A stretch of DNA of 64,000 nucleotides. It comes from Mytilus trossulus. Lineage: Eukaryota; Mollusca; Bivalvia; Mytilida; Mytilidae. The position numbers were made by a program, and so were the translations under genes. A model generated the notes under the pieces. It saw nothing but the letters and a program-made list of their open reading frames with translations, was not told the DNA's origin and did not search any database. Below, in pieces: positions 46,801-58,974 of the stretch (positions are counted from its first letter, which is position 1; every line of letters starts with the position of its first letter). Where the stretch lies: assembly GCF_036588685.1 (NCBI RefSeq), contig NC_086382.1, forward strand, positions 5,245,001 to 5,309,000, read 5' to 3'.

Positions 46801-49800
46801 ATCTATATAGATCAGTTACACCCCGACATTTTATTTGTGTTTGTAACAACAGCTGTTTTCGTCATTATTTGTCAAAGCCTGTTACAGTATCATCTCGTAA
46901 CAAAACATCCAAAATAAAAATAAACAATTTCTTTAAAAACTTAAAGGACGATAACTCGAAAGGTTAATGGACGCGAAATTATTAAAAAATTCAAACTCGG
47001 CATATTTTAAAGTAGATAACATCAAATCCTAGTTATTAATTTTATTGATTAAATGTTTCTCAATATTAAAAACAATAACGATTTTTCACAAAATTTAAAA
47101 ACGGATCAGCAAAACGGGAACATGTTGATATCGAATACGGATATAAACAGTGAGTCAATTAAAATAGAACTGTTCGACCTTAAAGATATTAATCATAATA
47201 ATAAGGCAAGATATTACCCAGGAGGCAATAAAAACCAATATTCGAAGAAAGAATATCAAAAAAGGAAAGGAGTACACAAAAGACAAAAGATTGAACATCA
47301 TCAATAATGGCAATTATACATGTTGTAAAGTAAAATATATATACACCTTGCGATATGTATCCATGCAGGGGGCGGGGTTCCGGTGGTTGAACCCCCTTTT
47401 TTCACGATCAATGCTATTGAATGGGTACACATGATTGGAAGACCCCTTTATCCAGATTCCCCCTTTAAAAATGGCTGGATCCGCCCCTGCAGTATTATTG
47501 ATCAGCCAACAATATTTTTTGTCCTTAAAGAATCATCAGTCATAATAATAAGAGGACATCCTTTACAACAATTGCCATATCAGAAGGCATATTTAAAAAT
47601 ATATCAAAAAGCGAGTAGAATAGATTATTAGTAACTCACTGTAGATAGTAACTCGGAATTTACATTTCGGTTAAAGTTCCGCCTACGGAATACAAACCAT
47701 CCAATCAATTTACTGAAGACTTTCCAAAACATCCGTTGACTATCCGACGGGGTAAAAAAAACAAAGGATATTGGGAACATATCCATGAGACTTAATCAGT
47801 ACATATAAAGACAAAAACACACAGACAATCAAGGGAACAGTGCTTTTATTGCTGTTCTACACCTTAAAGTCACCATGTGGCTGTCAACAGGGAGAAGAAA
47901 ACTCTCACTTCAATGCAAATCTATTTTATTGTGTCAATGAAAGTTTGCATGCATGTGATTATTAGTCTGAGACTACCACAAAATACTTGTTTTGTAGTAG
48001 TTTCTAAAGAGAATATAAATTAGAGCCTCGAGATCTTTACATTTTTTCATTTGTATTGTTTAGGTGGGAAGAAGTTTGGTGTTTTAAAGAAGCGACAAGA
48101 AGAGGAACTGTCTGACATAAATAAGGTAATTTCAAATTATTAGTGATCATACTATTTTTTTGAAAAATATTGGTTTTAGTTGAAATGATAGGATTTTTTT
48201 AATAAGAACTCACTTTTGTCCTATGACTATATACTAGTATACCAAGGTAACTACGAGATTAGAGGGACAAATCTACAGACGTCCAGTTTAAATCGGCATA
48301 CCCGTTACTTAGTAAAGGATTTAGATGTACATAACAAAATAAATACTTATATTTTCATTTCCATGTCGTAGCTTTGATAACATACATTTGTGTACTTGGT
48401 TTACCATGAAGACGTAATAGACAGCAGCCTCATAGTTTATAGATTTTGCTTTGGTTCGTGTTGTTTTTGTTTTGTATATTGCGTTTTGTATACTATTATT
48501 TGTTTGTGATTTTATTTTTTTGACCATGGCATTATCATATAAAAAATAAGAAGATGTTGTATGATAAACAATGAGACAACTCTCCACCAGAGACCAAAAT
48601 GTCATACAATACAATTATATGTCACCTAATTACAGCCTTCAAAAATGACAATTTTGTTTTCGACTTATAATTTTGAATGTACATTTGGTACCTGTCGCCA
48701 ATTGCTTTCAATGTTTAAGATGGTAATGACGGCTATATTTACTTGTCTGATTGATTCAGAATCTACTAAATTTAATTCTATCGTCATTCACACCACGTTT
48801 ACAATGATATAGGCCAACATTGTTAGATGCGATAACATAATAAGGAATTTCAATCCGACAATACTTTGTGTATGCTTTCTCAATGTTGAAGCCCAAGCGG
48901 TTGCTTACATTTACCTCATTTGACCTGGGTTGATAGTTGTCTCATTGGCAATACATCTCATTATTTTTTTGTTTTAAGATATGTAAAATAAATCGACGAG
49001 TTTATTCTTTTCAGGAATATGAAACAGACGATTGTTATTCTGAAATTGAAGACTTGCCACAACAGCTGGTGGCTTATAAAGGTGAGATATAACGTGACCA
49101 AGCAGATCATATGTCAAAGATTCGGGTCAAGCATGAGTGTACAAAGGATCTGTTTCTTGTAATCACATATTCTAATTTGAAATTATTCAACTCTGACCGA
49201 AGAACATACAAATTCAAAATCACTTCAAAAATGAAGAACAATTAAAAATACCAATGAATGCATGCAAATCAAAAATATTTTTCTTGTAGGAGTTTTGGAA
49301 AAACGAAAAATTTAGTACAAAGCCAAGGTTAAAAATGAAATTCTGTTTTTAGGGTAACAAATAACTTTTCAATGACAATTGCCTTTTGATTGCATGTGCC
49401 GAAGACCGTTCTCTTTCTCTATTTGGGATCTTAATGTATTGCGGTTTTTCACCGGTAACCTGTTCCGAATCATTTTTAGGGGTCTAAACTTTTGATCCCG
49501 GCGTTCAAAGCACGAGATACCTGTCATGCGTAGTGCACCTAGTTTTTAGTTTCTTTGTATTGTGTCAGATTGGATTGTTAACATTTTGTTTTAATTCCAA
49601 GCATGTTCGAATTATTTGTATTTTTTTCGCATTTTACATATCTTCGATTATTATTCATTTGTTATTATTTTTACTGTAATTTTATGTTTCAGCACAATTT
49701 ATGGAGTTTGATCTAGATAATTCAGGTGACATAGGTGAGTATATAGTTATGTGATAATAAATGACGGTGTTGATAGGGGATGAGGTATCAAAATATAAAC

Positions 49801-51438
49801 TTATGGAAAATTTAAAGAATAAAGAGGCGGCCCTGTATGTTTTTGAGACATTTTTAAGGTTAATGCATGTTCACACTTCAAACAATGCCGAGTTTGGGAC
49901 CCGTCCCTTTATTTTATCCTGGATTGGAATATGGTACATGTACTTAGTGACTGTATGTGTGTCGGGAGTATCTAATATACAAGAATTTTCGAATCTAAAT
50001 CTACTACAAGTTTGGACAGAAATGATGTTTTTTTTCATAGCAAAATGTTGATATATAGTAAATCAGGCTTTGAAAATTCACATACTTCCCTGAATTTCAC
50101 ATATATGCATGTTTTCTCATACAGTTAGTATAATATTATTATTGTTGAAACTAAACAAACATATCATTAGATGCATGTGCCGTTGTGATGTGCTGAACAT
50201 GCATGACATATTTACCACTGGACTAAGTAACAAACAATTGTTGACTGGGGTGTACACTATATTTTCATTTGTGGGCCTCCCCGTAGAATGTAAAGCCGTT
50301 TTCAAAGTTGATACGTCCATTTGGCTGTTTGGGATAAAAAAAAATTTATCGAAAACATGTCGGGTATTTAAAATAGGGCAATTAAAACTGATGTTTCGTG
50401 TATAACAGCTTCCACGTACTCCGTACGTTAGGGACCGTTACAACAATCCTTTGAGGGTCCGAAGTTGGCAAGTTGAAAGTCTTAACCTCTGTCCCTATTC
50501 AATACAACCTAATTTGTCTAAAACAGTTAATCGTGTTGCTCAGTGACTTACTAGATCTTTTAAAAGACATCAAAGTGGTGAAATGATAACACTAAAATAT
50601 CAAAACCAGATTTGAAATGACTAGACAATTAAATATCGTTCTTTATTTTAGATGAAATGGAATTAAAACAAATGTTAGAAAAACTTGGAACGCCGAAAAC
50701 GCACAAAGAAGTGAAGAAAATGATCCAAGAAGTAGACACGAATAATTCCGGGACAATCCATTACAGGGAGTTCTTAAATATGATGTTAGGGAAAAAATCA
50801 ACAGTACTGAAAATGTAAGTATTGATGATTGATATATATTATTGGGTATCATTCATAAAAATATATATTATGTAAAAGAGGACTAAAACACATAAATTCA
50901 ATACACACACCCTAACTGGAAAAGGTGGCATCTAAGGAATAATGTGTTCATACCCTAAAAAAGTCACTAAAATAACACAAGAAATTAAAAGGACTATATT
51001 GACTTCAACAAAGACTAAGCAAATAGCATCTGGGCTGTAGTAGTACTCGTGCTTCCCTCATGATCTAGATGGTGCTTGTTAATAGACGAAAATCAGCAGT
51101 ATACGCGCTGTTTCTTTGGTTTTTTTGTTTTTTGTTTTATTTATATATTTGTTCATGTGCACGCAGCGATAAATGTCGCATCTTATTAGTATTGGTTTGT
51201 CTTTTTGATGTTTTAAATTAGTTTTTGCAACAGGGTTGTCAGTTTTTTCTTCGACTTAAATGTTTTGAAAATCCCCTTTGTATCTTCCGTCTGTATGTAT
51301 CTTTTTTTTTATTATTGTATTGGTTTTTATAATACATGTATTTTTTTCTTCAGAATTTTAATGTTCGAACAAAGGAGTAAAGAAAAGGCGAAACCTCAAG
51401 GTCTTCCTGCTAAACGAGACATCAGCAGCTTGCCTTAA
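40803..51438 (+). CDS. AIF1: Allograft inflammatory factor 1 (AIF-1), EF-hand protein, six exons
   Basis: Small cytosolic calcium-binding, actin-associated protein; in molluscs the family is linked to haemocyte immune responses. Exons: 40803-40845, 48064-48125, 49015-49081, 49693-49734, 50652-50814, 51354-51438, all GT/AG, summing to 462 nt (153 residues plus stop). Family landmarks in order: the N-terminal GGKKFGVLK block (15-23), [14 protein letters not shown], then EF hand 1 (D64, D66, S68, D70, D72, E75; canonical DxDxSxDxDxxE), EF hand 2 (D100, N102, S104, T106, H108, E111), LKIILMFEQ, and a basic tail ending in SSLP. EF hand 2 keeps acidic residues at positions 1 and 12, unlike the more degenerate second hand of vertebrate AIF-1. 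The ATG at 40803 is the only start in exon 1 that keeps phase with exon 2. Intron 1 is about 7.2 kb and rich in mobile elements. The 5' untranslated region is not resolved. Confidence 0.95.
42420..42747. repeat. A-rich element with AGACCCCCC end, intron 1 of AIF1
   Basis: Low-complexity A/G-rich DNA ending CCAACCAGACCCCCCT, related to the AGAGGGTTTGGATGGGG family at 14978 and to 44064-44287. A 122-codon minus-strand frame rich in Phe and Leu is a composition effect. Confidence 0.45.
43365..43758 (+). mobile_element. Complete hammerhead-ribozyme retroelement (retrozyme-like), 394 bp
   Basis: Flanked by TTAT duplications (43361-43364, 43759-43762). 40-bp direct terminal repeats at 43365-43404 and 43719-43758 differ at one base. 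The 3' repeat follows directly on the ribozyme at 43682-43725, whose cleavage point is 43719/43720; the 5' repeat begins at the equivalent base. Internal structure: stems ACTGGG/CCCAGT (43413/43465), CTGGTG/CACCAG (43431/43459) and a UUCG hairpin at 43474-43489. No coding sequence. Known elements of this kind depend on other retroelements for replication and make circular RNA; that this one does so is inference. Confidence 0.85.
43682..43725 (+). ncRNA. Hammerhead ribozyme (stem III weakened)
   Basis: Stem I GCGTCA with TGGCGT (two G-U pairs); core CTGATGA; stem II GTCT/AGAC with loop TATGT; GAA; stem III ACGCGGGT; C17 at 43719. Core bases are all consensus. Stem III has a G-G mismatch where the copy at 57968 has G-C. 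Confidence 0.85.
44064..44287. repeat. T-rich element with GGGGTCTGG / CAGACCCTC ends
   Basis: Ends related to those of the MITE at 14978-15195; the interior is T-rich low complexity (short open frame 44077-44298, not a gene). Intron 1 of AIF1. Confidence 0.5.
46391..46550. mobile_element. MITE of the GGCGGATCC family, copy 3
   Basis: TGCGGATCCAGGG at left and CTGGATCCGCCAC at right in inverted arrangement, with GGACCCCCCTTT and CATCCCCCTT inside. Intron 1 of AIF1. Confidence 0.75.
47358..47490. mobile_element. MITE of the GGCGGATCC family, copy 4
   Basis: Shares CACGATCAATGCTATTGAATG and CTTTAAAAATGGCTGGATCC with copy 1; the left end is decayed. Intron 1 of AIF1, 0.8 kb from copy 3. Confidence 0.75.
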
Positions 51439-53498
51439 AACATTGCAGCAATTTCAAAAGTGTTCAGCAAATATATTAAACTTTTAAGACCAGCAATGCA
51501 AACGTAAACGTCGTGTATCATCTATGCAGAACTCGAATATTCATTACCTTGTTTATAAATCAAACTTGTTTTCATTTTTCATACCATTTTGTGATATTTC
51601 ATAACATTTCAGTTATACATTATTATATAAATGAATTATTGTATATATTTATTTTTGTTTGGGGAATGGACTCCAGTGGATGAATGTTTTTAAGAAATGT
51701 GTTGTCGTCAACGCGTTAATTATTTCAGTTAAAATTGCATATTTTCATTTTGTGAAGACGTGTTTGGTCATAGTTATACCTAGCTAAGTTATACCTTCTC
51801 TATAAGGAACCTCTGTTCGTAGTTGTCAAATATCTAGTTATTTGCAAACACTGGCGTTTGATTGCAGATATTTGATTGTTACTGTTTGATTTATTCATAA
51901 TTTTCGGATATGTATGTGGCAATTTCAAAGAGCTTAACGTATTGTAAAGATATGTGTATATTGTTTAAGACATATACGTTGTCCTTGTGTTGTCCTTGTA
52001 TTGTTCTTTATTGGTTAGTTTTGTCGTTAGACTTGACAGTCTAATTGACGTTTATCAGGCAACGTTTTGTTAATTAGAAATCAATGAGTTACTAATTTTT
52101 GGGGTCTTAGCGATCCAGATAAAGGTAAATCGACTGAGAAATTGTATACAATTGCACATTATACAATACATACATCAAATCATGACCATAAACAAATCAT
52201 GACCATATACAATTAAACATAGAAATAAAGAATTCATATAAGGCATATATAAAAATTAAAGTATAATTATCATATTGCAAAAAAAAGTCAATACACAAAA
52301 GAATAAATTAAGTGTTTACAGCATACACAAATCGTTATTGGTCCCAGATCACTGCGTCTCGCATACGATGGCTGCTGTCACTGTAAAAGTGTCCATTTGG
52401 CAACCACTAACCATCACGTTTCTGACTTAATAGAAATTCAGCGGGCTTCAACGTTTTATATTCAGGCGTTAATCTCCACTCTAACCTGAGACAGTGGTGT
52501 AACAATACGACACACAAAGACACAATATGTAACATTAATTGAAAAAAGGCATTACTTTCAAAGAATGAAAACTAACAGATTATAGAGAAAAGTTAGACTA
52601 TTAAAACCAAATTAATAATTAGTAAAATTATAAACCACAGAAGATTTATCAAAGCCAAAACCAGTATCAAATAATTTTTACAAACAACCGGGCACTAAAT
52701 GACCACTCAAACAGAGCTTGTTTAGAAGAATCTTTAACGTGCAAAGATACTGGTTCTCCCTGAATACGGGAACTCAGATTTAACATCACCATCAGACGGA
52801 AATAACCCACCCAGCTCTAAATAGATATAGGAAGACTTGTTATGAGTGCCAATGAGACAACTATCCATCCAAGTTGCAATTTATAAAAGCAAACCATTCT
52901 ATATCAAGGTACGGTCTTCATCACGGAGCCTAGGTTCACACCGAACAGCAAGCTATGAAGGGTCCCAAAATTTACTAGTGTGAAATCATTCAGATGGGAA
53001 AGCCAACGGTCTAATCTATATAAAAAATACCAATTGGAAAGCTAAGTCAAATCTGGAATTTTACGGCATCACAAATTAAAAAAATCAGAGAAAATGTTCC
53101 TGACGCTTAAGCAATATATGCCATGGGAACAAAAAAACAAAAAAACATAAGTGTTTCCAACAAATTAACATTTTATAATACATTAAATTTAACAGAAATG
53201 AACATATTAATTATTTACTGTTTAGTCCAATTTTGATTACAAGTAGAAACTTAAGACGTGGCTCGGTACTTAAAAATCCCACTGTTATTGTGCGATGGTC
53301 AATTTTGAATTCTTGTCTTCTTTTTTTTTGCTTATGTACTCTATCTCTATACTGTTTTGTGTTTCTTTGTTGGAACAGTTGTTTGTTTTATAAAGATTAA
53401 AATTATATTACAATATTGACTGCTATATCAAAATGTTTGATATTTCAAATAATGGAATACAATGCGACTGTCAATAAAGTGAGAGGATTACCTAGCTA
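51439..53498. other. Downstream of AIF1: 3' UTR and repeats, no gene seen
   Basis: Begins with the presumed AIF1 3' UTR; candidate AATAAA signals at about 52224 and 52295. A SINE-body relative lies at 52715-52800 and a minus copy of the GTTGTCTCATTGGCAC repeat at 52806-53025. Confidence 0.5.
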
Positions 53499-53525
53499 AA
53501 TAATCATCTGCGCCATGAGTGCATG

Positions 53526-53901
53526 ATACGCCCGTCATGTTTTCTTAGAATAAAGTTAAATAACTCCTTAATGTCATATCAGAAATTCATCGACATAAGC
53601 AAGGCATCGACATTTGATTAAAACTGCTGAAAGCACTGATAAGTTTTTGTCCGAAAACTGCGAAATCTTACTTTTGTTAATGCACAAAACCGCATAACTC
53701 AAAAACGTAAAATCTCAAAATCTCAAAATTATAAAAATCAAAAGGGAGCTTACATCATAGATATAAACAATTCACCAAAGTTTCATGAGAACTGTTAAAA
53801 ACATTTTTAATTATTGTCCAAAAACTTGAAAATCTCCCTTTTTTACTGAATTAAACCCTAATTCTCGGAAACGTAAAGTTTAACATTTATGAAAAACGAA
53901 A

Positions 53902-53932
<31 letters not shown>

Positions 53933-54018
53933 ACCAAAGTTTTATGCAAATTGGGTAAAGCGGTCGGAGGGATGCACGGACAACGGCAAAACTATAATAC
54001 CCCCGTAAACGGGCGTAT
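53526..54018. mobile_element. 493-bp inverted-repeat element nested in a dispersed repeat
   Basis: The ends ATACGCCCGT and ACGGGCGTAT are perfect 10-bp inverted repeats. Flanks GTGAGAGGATTA and AAACCAGGTTTAATCCACC are contiguous at 31195-31240, showing the site before insertion. Holds a (TA)n run at 53902-53926. No coding sequence. Confidence 0.7.
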
Positions 54019-54474
54019 AAAAACCAGGTTTAATCCACCGTTTACTTCATAAGAAAATGTATGTTCCAAGTCAGAAATATGACAGTTGTTTTACATCGTT
54101 AGATGTGTTTCAGCTTTTGATACAACCGTGTTATAAATGACTTTTCGTATTGAATTTCACTTGGTATTTATTTTTATTATTTAACTATTTTTTTTTATGT
54201 GAATACTAAAGTCCAAACCACGATAACGTAACATGAATCATGAAAAACAAAGCAAAGTCACATACACCATGCCATACAAACATGTACACCTCACAATACT
54301 TTCATATATCAGCAGACATATTACATTTAGAAACGGTCAAAACTTCAAAAACTTAAAATTGACAAATAAACCATCAAAAATAAGGTCCAGGTCAAATTAT
54401 GTCAGCATAGATATGGTCATTCTTATAATTTTTTTTATAGATTCACTTTTTGCAAAAGTATGAAATATTCTAAA

Positions 54475-54665
54475 TACTACGGAATTTCTTCTCCAAGGTA
54501 TAGATAACTTTACCCGTTTTGGCACACTTTGGAAATTTTGGGTTATTAATGCACTTCATCTTTGTTTGGCTTTCTTTAGGATTTTACCTGAGCGTCACTG
54601 ATGAGTCTAATGTAGACGAAACACGCGTCTGGCGTATTAAATTATAAGCCCGGTACCTTTGATTA
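54475..54665 (+). mobile_element. Hammerhead-ribozyme element, 3' half
   Basis: Body blocks TTTTGGCACACTTTGGAAATTTTGGGT-like and TTTGTTTGGCTTT, the ribozyme at 54592-54635, and a terminal part GCGTATTAAATTATAAGCCC match the right half of 43365-43758. The left half is missing. Confidence 0.75.
54592..54635 (+). ncRNA. Hammerhead ribozyme, stem III with one mismatch
   Basis: GCGTCA / CTGATGA / GTCT-AATGT-AGAC / GAA / ACACGCGT / C / TGGCGT. Core intact; stem III has an A-C mismatch at its third pair. Confidence 0.8.
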
Positions 54666-54821
54666 GCATCTCTTAATCTTCTTTTGTATTGTTTATTTGT
54701 GTATTTCTCTTTCCTTAATGTTCTTGCATTTATTTGTACTGTAGTCCTGTCATGTAAAGTTGTCATTTTAGTGTTATATTAAGCATTGCAATAAAACTGC
54801 AAGGTTTGGCTAGCCACAAAA

Positions 54822-55075
54822 CCAGGTTCAATCCACCATTATTCTTAAAATGTCCTTTACCAAGTCAGGATAATGGCAGTTGTTATCTTATAGTTCGTTT
54901 CTGTGTGTTTTGCATTGTCTTTTGGTTTTTTGTTTCATTTCAGTGTTTCTGTCGGTTTGGTGTTTTCCTCTTAAAGTTGATGTGTTTCCTGCAGTTTTGG
55001 TTTGTAACCCGGATTTTTTTTGTCTTAAGCGATTTATGGCTTTCGAACAGCGGTATAATACTGTTGCCCTTATTT
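54822..55075 (+). repeat. T-rich dispersed repeat (family of 2250-2700)
   Basis: AAAACCAGGTTCAATCCACC, CCAAGTCAGGATAATGGCAG, TTTCTGTGTGTTTTGCATTG, GTTTGTAACCCGGATTTTT and CGAACAGCGGTATAATAC in the same order as elsewhere. The 107- and 66-codon frames inside are not genes. Confidence 0.75.
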
Positions 55076-55129
55076 CTTAAATATAAAAACAGTCTGTTGC
55101 TCATAGTACATTTTGTACATGAGATGTAG

Positions 55130-57007
55130 AAAAGACTACAAGGACTGCCCTTGACTATCGATTTATTTAAACAATTTCTAGATTATACGAATAAAATTAA
55201 GAATACAAATGGGGAACGTGTCAAAGAGACAATAACCCGACCATAGAACAGACAACAGCAGAAGGTCACAATAGGTCTTCAATGCAGCGAGAAACTCCCG
55301 CACCTGGAGGCGTCCTTCAGCTGTCCCCCAAACAAATAAATATACTAGTTTTGACCAACATTTATAGTTCCCAAACATTAAATTTATTAATTATTGTTGT
55401 CCTATATTTTATGATCAGTTAGAATATTACGTGACAAAAACTTTATATGTTTTCAAGCACGCATTCGTTGAACCATGGAAATGAGATCAAGGACAATGGA
55501 AAACCGACAGCCGGAAATCTGGTTACATAAGGCATTTATATACATTGAATATAAAACAGTTGCCACCACCGGATAGTAGTCTAGGAGGTAGGTAATAAAA
55601 TTTCTGGTGAAATATCAGCATACTGAAAAAATAATTTCATTTTATCATCCAATTTGTTGGATGTAAATGCTTTGAAATTGCTTTTTTTTCATTTATTTTG
55701 TACTTGTTTCCATTTACATTTTTGACCTTTGTTAAGTACAGCCTCTTTGGCGTAGAAACTGGAAGTGATGTTACTTGCTTTCTTGTTAGACACATATATA
55801 TTGTATTCCAGGGAATTTTGTCTTTTATATCAAGTAAAATTTGACGTTTGTTTACATTTTGTATGTCCCCATAGTTTCGGTAACAATGCTCACTGTATTT
55901 TAAGTTCTTTCTGATACTGACCATACCTTTTAACAATTTTGGCAGACATCTTTAATTTATCAATAATTTAATAATTTCCGCTTGCAGTTCAATGCATTGA
56001 TTAAAAACATCACCAAACATGGTTCTGCTTGTCAAAATTACTTCCACAAGCCATTCATAAGGGATACCTTACCATCGATCGTACATAATTCTTTTCCCCG
56101 ATATAACAAGCACAAATAAATGAATTTTAGTCAGTAATTTTGAATCTGACGTCATCGGAAAAGTCTGAAACTAAGAACGGTAAGCCTTGTGAAGAGTACT
56201 GTGGATTCATTTATTTTCGTGGTTTTGCCGAAGTATGCACACATGCCTATGGAAAATTTGATATTCGTTGAACATTAAATTTCGTGGTTCATTTGTTCCC
56301 ACGAAATCCACAAAAATTGTTATCCAACAAATAATAATGAATCCACAGTATAAGTTTTTTCATACATTTTTGTGGTGTTAAACTCAATACTGTTAAAATT
56401 ATTTGACTGCAGACAATTAGTACTTTGTTATTCTTATTCAGACAATTCAATATGTTGTTGGTTTGAACAGGTAAATAAAATAGGTTGCACTTTGTAAATA
56501 CAGCTGTTTCTCAAACCACGCCTCTTTTAGGGAGATCTTGAATATTCATATAAAATTAATTTTGTTTACATTCCGGTTCCCAGTTATGATATCTGTGTTC
56601 CATCGCATAGAGACATAACTGGGGAATGTTACCAGTACATATACACGTGCATATTGTTTACATTGAAATCTGTGGTAACCTTTCATTCGAGGTAGGGGTA
56701 GTTAAAAATATAGTGTTAGTTTAAACTCTGGAAAATTCAGGGCATATAAACGTTGAAAATATGCCGCACAGCCCTATATTTTGAACTTTGAAATTGATAT
56801 AAGTGCAAATGAACTTTCTATTCTAGGATAAGATTTTTTTCAAAACTTCATAGTAAAAGTGATACAGTTTTAGCCGTAAACTAAAAATTGCATTGTCAAT
56901 ATTTACAGAAATGCAACCTAAAAGACTTCGAACAACTAGATCATAAGCGGATATGTATAGAAATTCACCTAACACAAACAAATATTTGTTTGTTCTGTCG
57001 TTCAAGA
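55130..57007. other. No gene seen; repeats and one MITE
   Basis: Holds an inverted relative of 24836-25020 at 55190-55335, the MITE at 56197-56350 and the repeat at 56486-56665. A 99-codon minus frame at 55637-55936 is unrecognised and has no visible splice context. Confidence 0.5.
56197..56350. mobile_element. 154-bp MITE with TACTGTGGATTCATT ends
   Basis: TACTGTGGATTCATTTATTT at left and AATAATGAATCCACAGTATA at right are inverted; TTTCGTGG and CCACGAAA motifs pair inside. Confidence 0.8.
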
Positions 57008-57460
57008 GGCCCGAGAACACAGTTATTTCGTAGTGCATTTCTCTAAGACAATAAATTCAAATTAAAATAAATCGCACCTGCTCTTTCTCAAAAAGATTTT
57101 TACATTGTAGTGTACTACCAGTGAGACAAATAATATCAAAATTATAGAAACTTCTACCAGCTCTAACTCAAAATATTGACAATTCTGTGTAATGGGGGTG
57201 TAAAATTCAGTTTGACAGCTTCAGACGTGATAAAATTAGACCTGTTTGAACTGGACCAATTCACTACTTAACATAAAGATTCAGCACCCAAATTTTTTTT
57301 ACATGTTATTACATCCCCTTCTTAATACTTCATGCATTTAATATCAAGAAATAAATTTGGTAAATGTATCAAATAAAACATGCAAGTTATACACTGTTTA
57401 CACTAGGGACTATATTCGTAGACAACGAAAACCAAAGGGCGATAACTGTGTCCTTGGACC
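57008..57460. mobile_element. 453-bp inverted-repeat element, copy 2 of 3
   Basis: Ends GGCCCGAGAACACAGTTAT and ATAACTGTGTCCTTGGACC form about 19-bp inverted repeats. Same length and nearly the same sequence as copy 3, so both are recent. No coding sequence. Confidence 0.85.
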
Positions 57461-57934
57461 TAATATGACAAAAAGACTTGACCAATCTTTATAAAACTTT
57501 GCATAACCTTAGCTGAGGCAATAATGAGATATTTTGCCAAGTTTTATGGCCATATGGCATATATTAGAGAAACTAGGGTCATTTTAGTATTGACATTTGG
57601 ATGTTTATTTTTGATGTATAAATTAAATATCTTCCACTGTCAAGATTTTGGCCTAAAAATTTGAAATTTTGCTTTTTTAATGCTCTTGAATATTATATAT
57701 TAAGTATTAAAAGCATCTGCACACTCATTTTATTTATCAGATGTGTTGTAATTATTCCAAAGTCAAATTTATATGAGCCTATGCCTGAAAATATAGATTT
57801 TCCAATTCAGGGAAGCCTTATATAAATATGCATTTTTCTCAGCCAATTTGAAGTTTTTGAAGTTTTTTAAGCCTAAATTATTCTTTCCTATATACTAAAT
57901 GTATTTAAATGTATAGAAAAGTTACAAAATAAAC

Positions 57935-58165
57935 TCATCATAGATACCAGGACTAAGTTTAGTATATACGCCAGACGCGCGTTTCGTCTGCTAAAGACTC
58001 ATCAGTGACGCTCGAATCATAAAAAGTTTAAAATGCCAAATAAAGTACGAAGTTGAAGAGCATTCAGAACCAAAATTCCTAAAAGTTTTGCCAAATACAG
58101 CTAAGTTAATCTATGCCTGATGTAGAAAAGACTTAGTATTTCAAACAATTCAAAAAGTATACCAC
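57935..58165 (-). mobile_element. Hammerhead-ribozyme element, truncated copy with intact ribozyme
   Basis: Minus-strand body (TTTGGCATTTTAAAC, CTTCAACTTCGTACTTTATT) leads into the ribozyme and a diverged terminal part with CCTGGTATC. Upstream structured half missing. Confidence 0.75.
57968..58011 (-). ncRNA. Hammerhead ribozyme, fully paired, consensus core
   Basis: GCGTCA / CTGATGA / GTCT-TTAGC-AGAC / GAA / ACGCGCGT / C / TGGCGT. All core positions consensus, stem III three pairs with a CG turn. Best candidate for activity in the window. Very short stem III suggests it may cleave as a dimer, as reported for other animal elements. Confidence 0.88.
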
Positions 58166-58974
58166 ATGAGTATAAAATAGTCTTGGGCCATGTAGTACTG
58201 AGAATTATTTAGAGTCAATTTAGGCGGTAGCCCATATTGACATATAAAAATGCACACAGAAGCTATCAGAAGTGAAAATGTGTAACTCTTTGCTCATTTC
58301 TATGCTAATGTGTTATGATACAAGAAGTCTAATTGCAAAAGGACTCTTGCATTTAAATTTTTTGAAAGACAAAATGGTCTGAAAGCCATTTTTTTTCACT
58401 TTTCAATGGAAAACATGCATTTAGTTTTAGTCTCAATAGGCATTTATTTGGACCACTTACTATCATACAGGGAAAAAATATGGTAGCCTATAAAGGAGTA
58501 AGGTGTACTGAATATAGTTAAGTGCTTTTTTTTTACAGATTTAGTGAAATATTTGTGTCGGACTACAGATTTGATGTACAAAGCGCTTCACATTTTACAT
58601 ACATCAAATAGGACGTTTAACCAGGGCCATGTATTCAAAATATGCTACACTTTTTTTCTGTGATAATCTACTTTTCTCTATATTCAGAGTTCACAAATGG
58701 TTTATTAAATTTGATTGAAGCATAGAAACACAAATATCAGGAACAAAAAAGCTGTCAGATAGAAAGTCAGCATGCCTCTTAGGCATAAAATGTAAACTGC
58801 TTAAAATGCTTATTATAGCCGTAGAATGCCGCCAAAATGGCACATTTTAACAGAATGTCTGTAAACCAAAGATGTAAATGCTTTACTTTGATTGAGTTTG
58901 ACAAATTGAAACCAGCAAATCATTCAGGAAAGTTGCCAAAGTACAGAATCTAGATTTCAGGAATCCATCTCTTA

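Larger units (their letters stand above)
57461..58974. other. 1.5-kb stretch between two identical elements, no gene seen
   Basis: AT-rich DNA bounded on both sides by 453-bp direct repeats. No open frame or transposase is recognisable. A minus-strand hammerhead element sits at 57935-58165. Confidence 0.55.

Noticed and set aside
47053-47307. 84-codon Asn/Lys-rich plus-strand frame in AIF1 intron 1
   Set aside because: Composition follows the AT-rich background, and the frame has no homologous feature or splice signal.
55637-55936. 99-codon minus-strand frame
   Set aside because: No recognisable domain, no splice or neighbour context; possible relic, not supportable as a gene.
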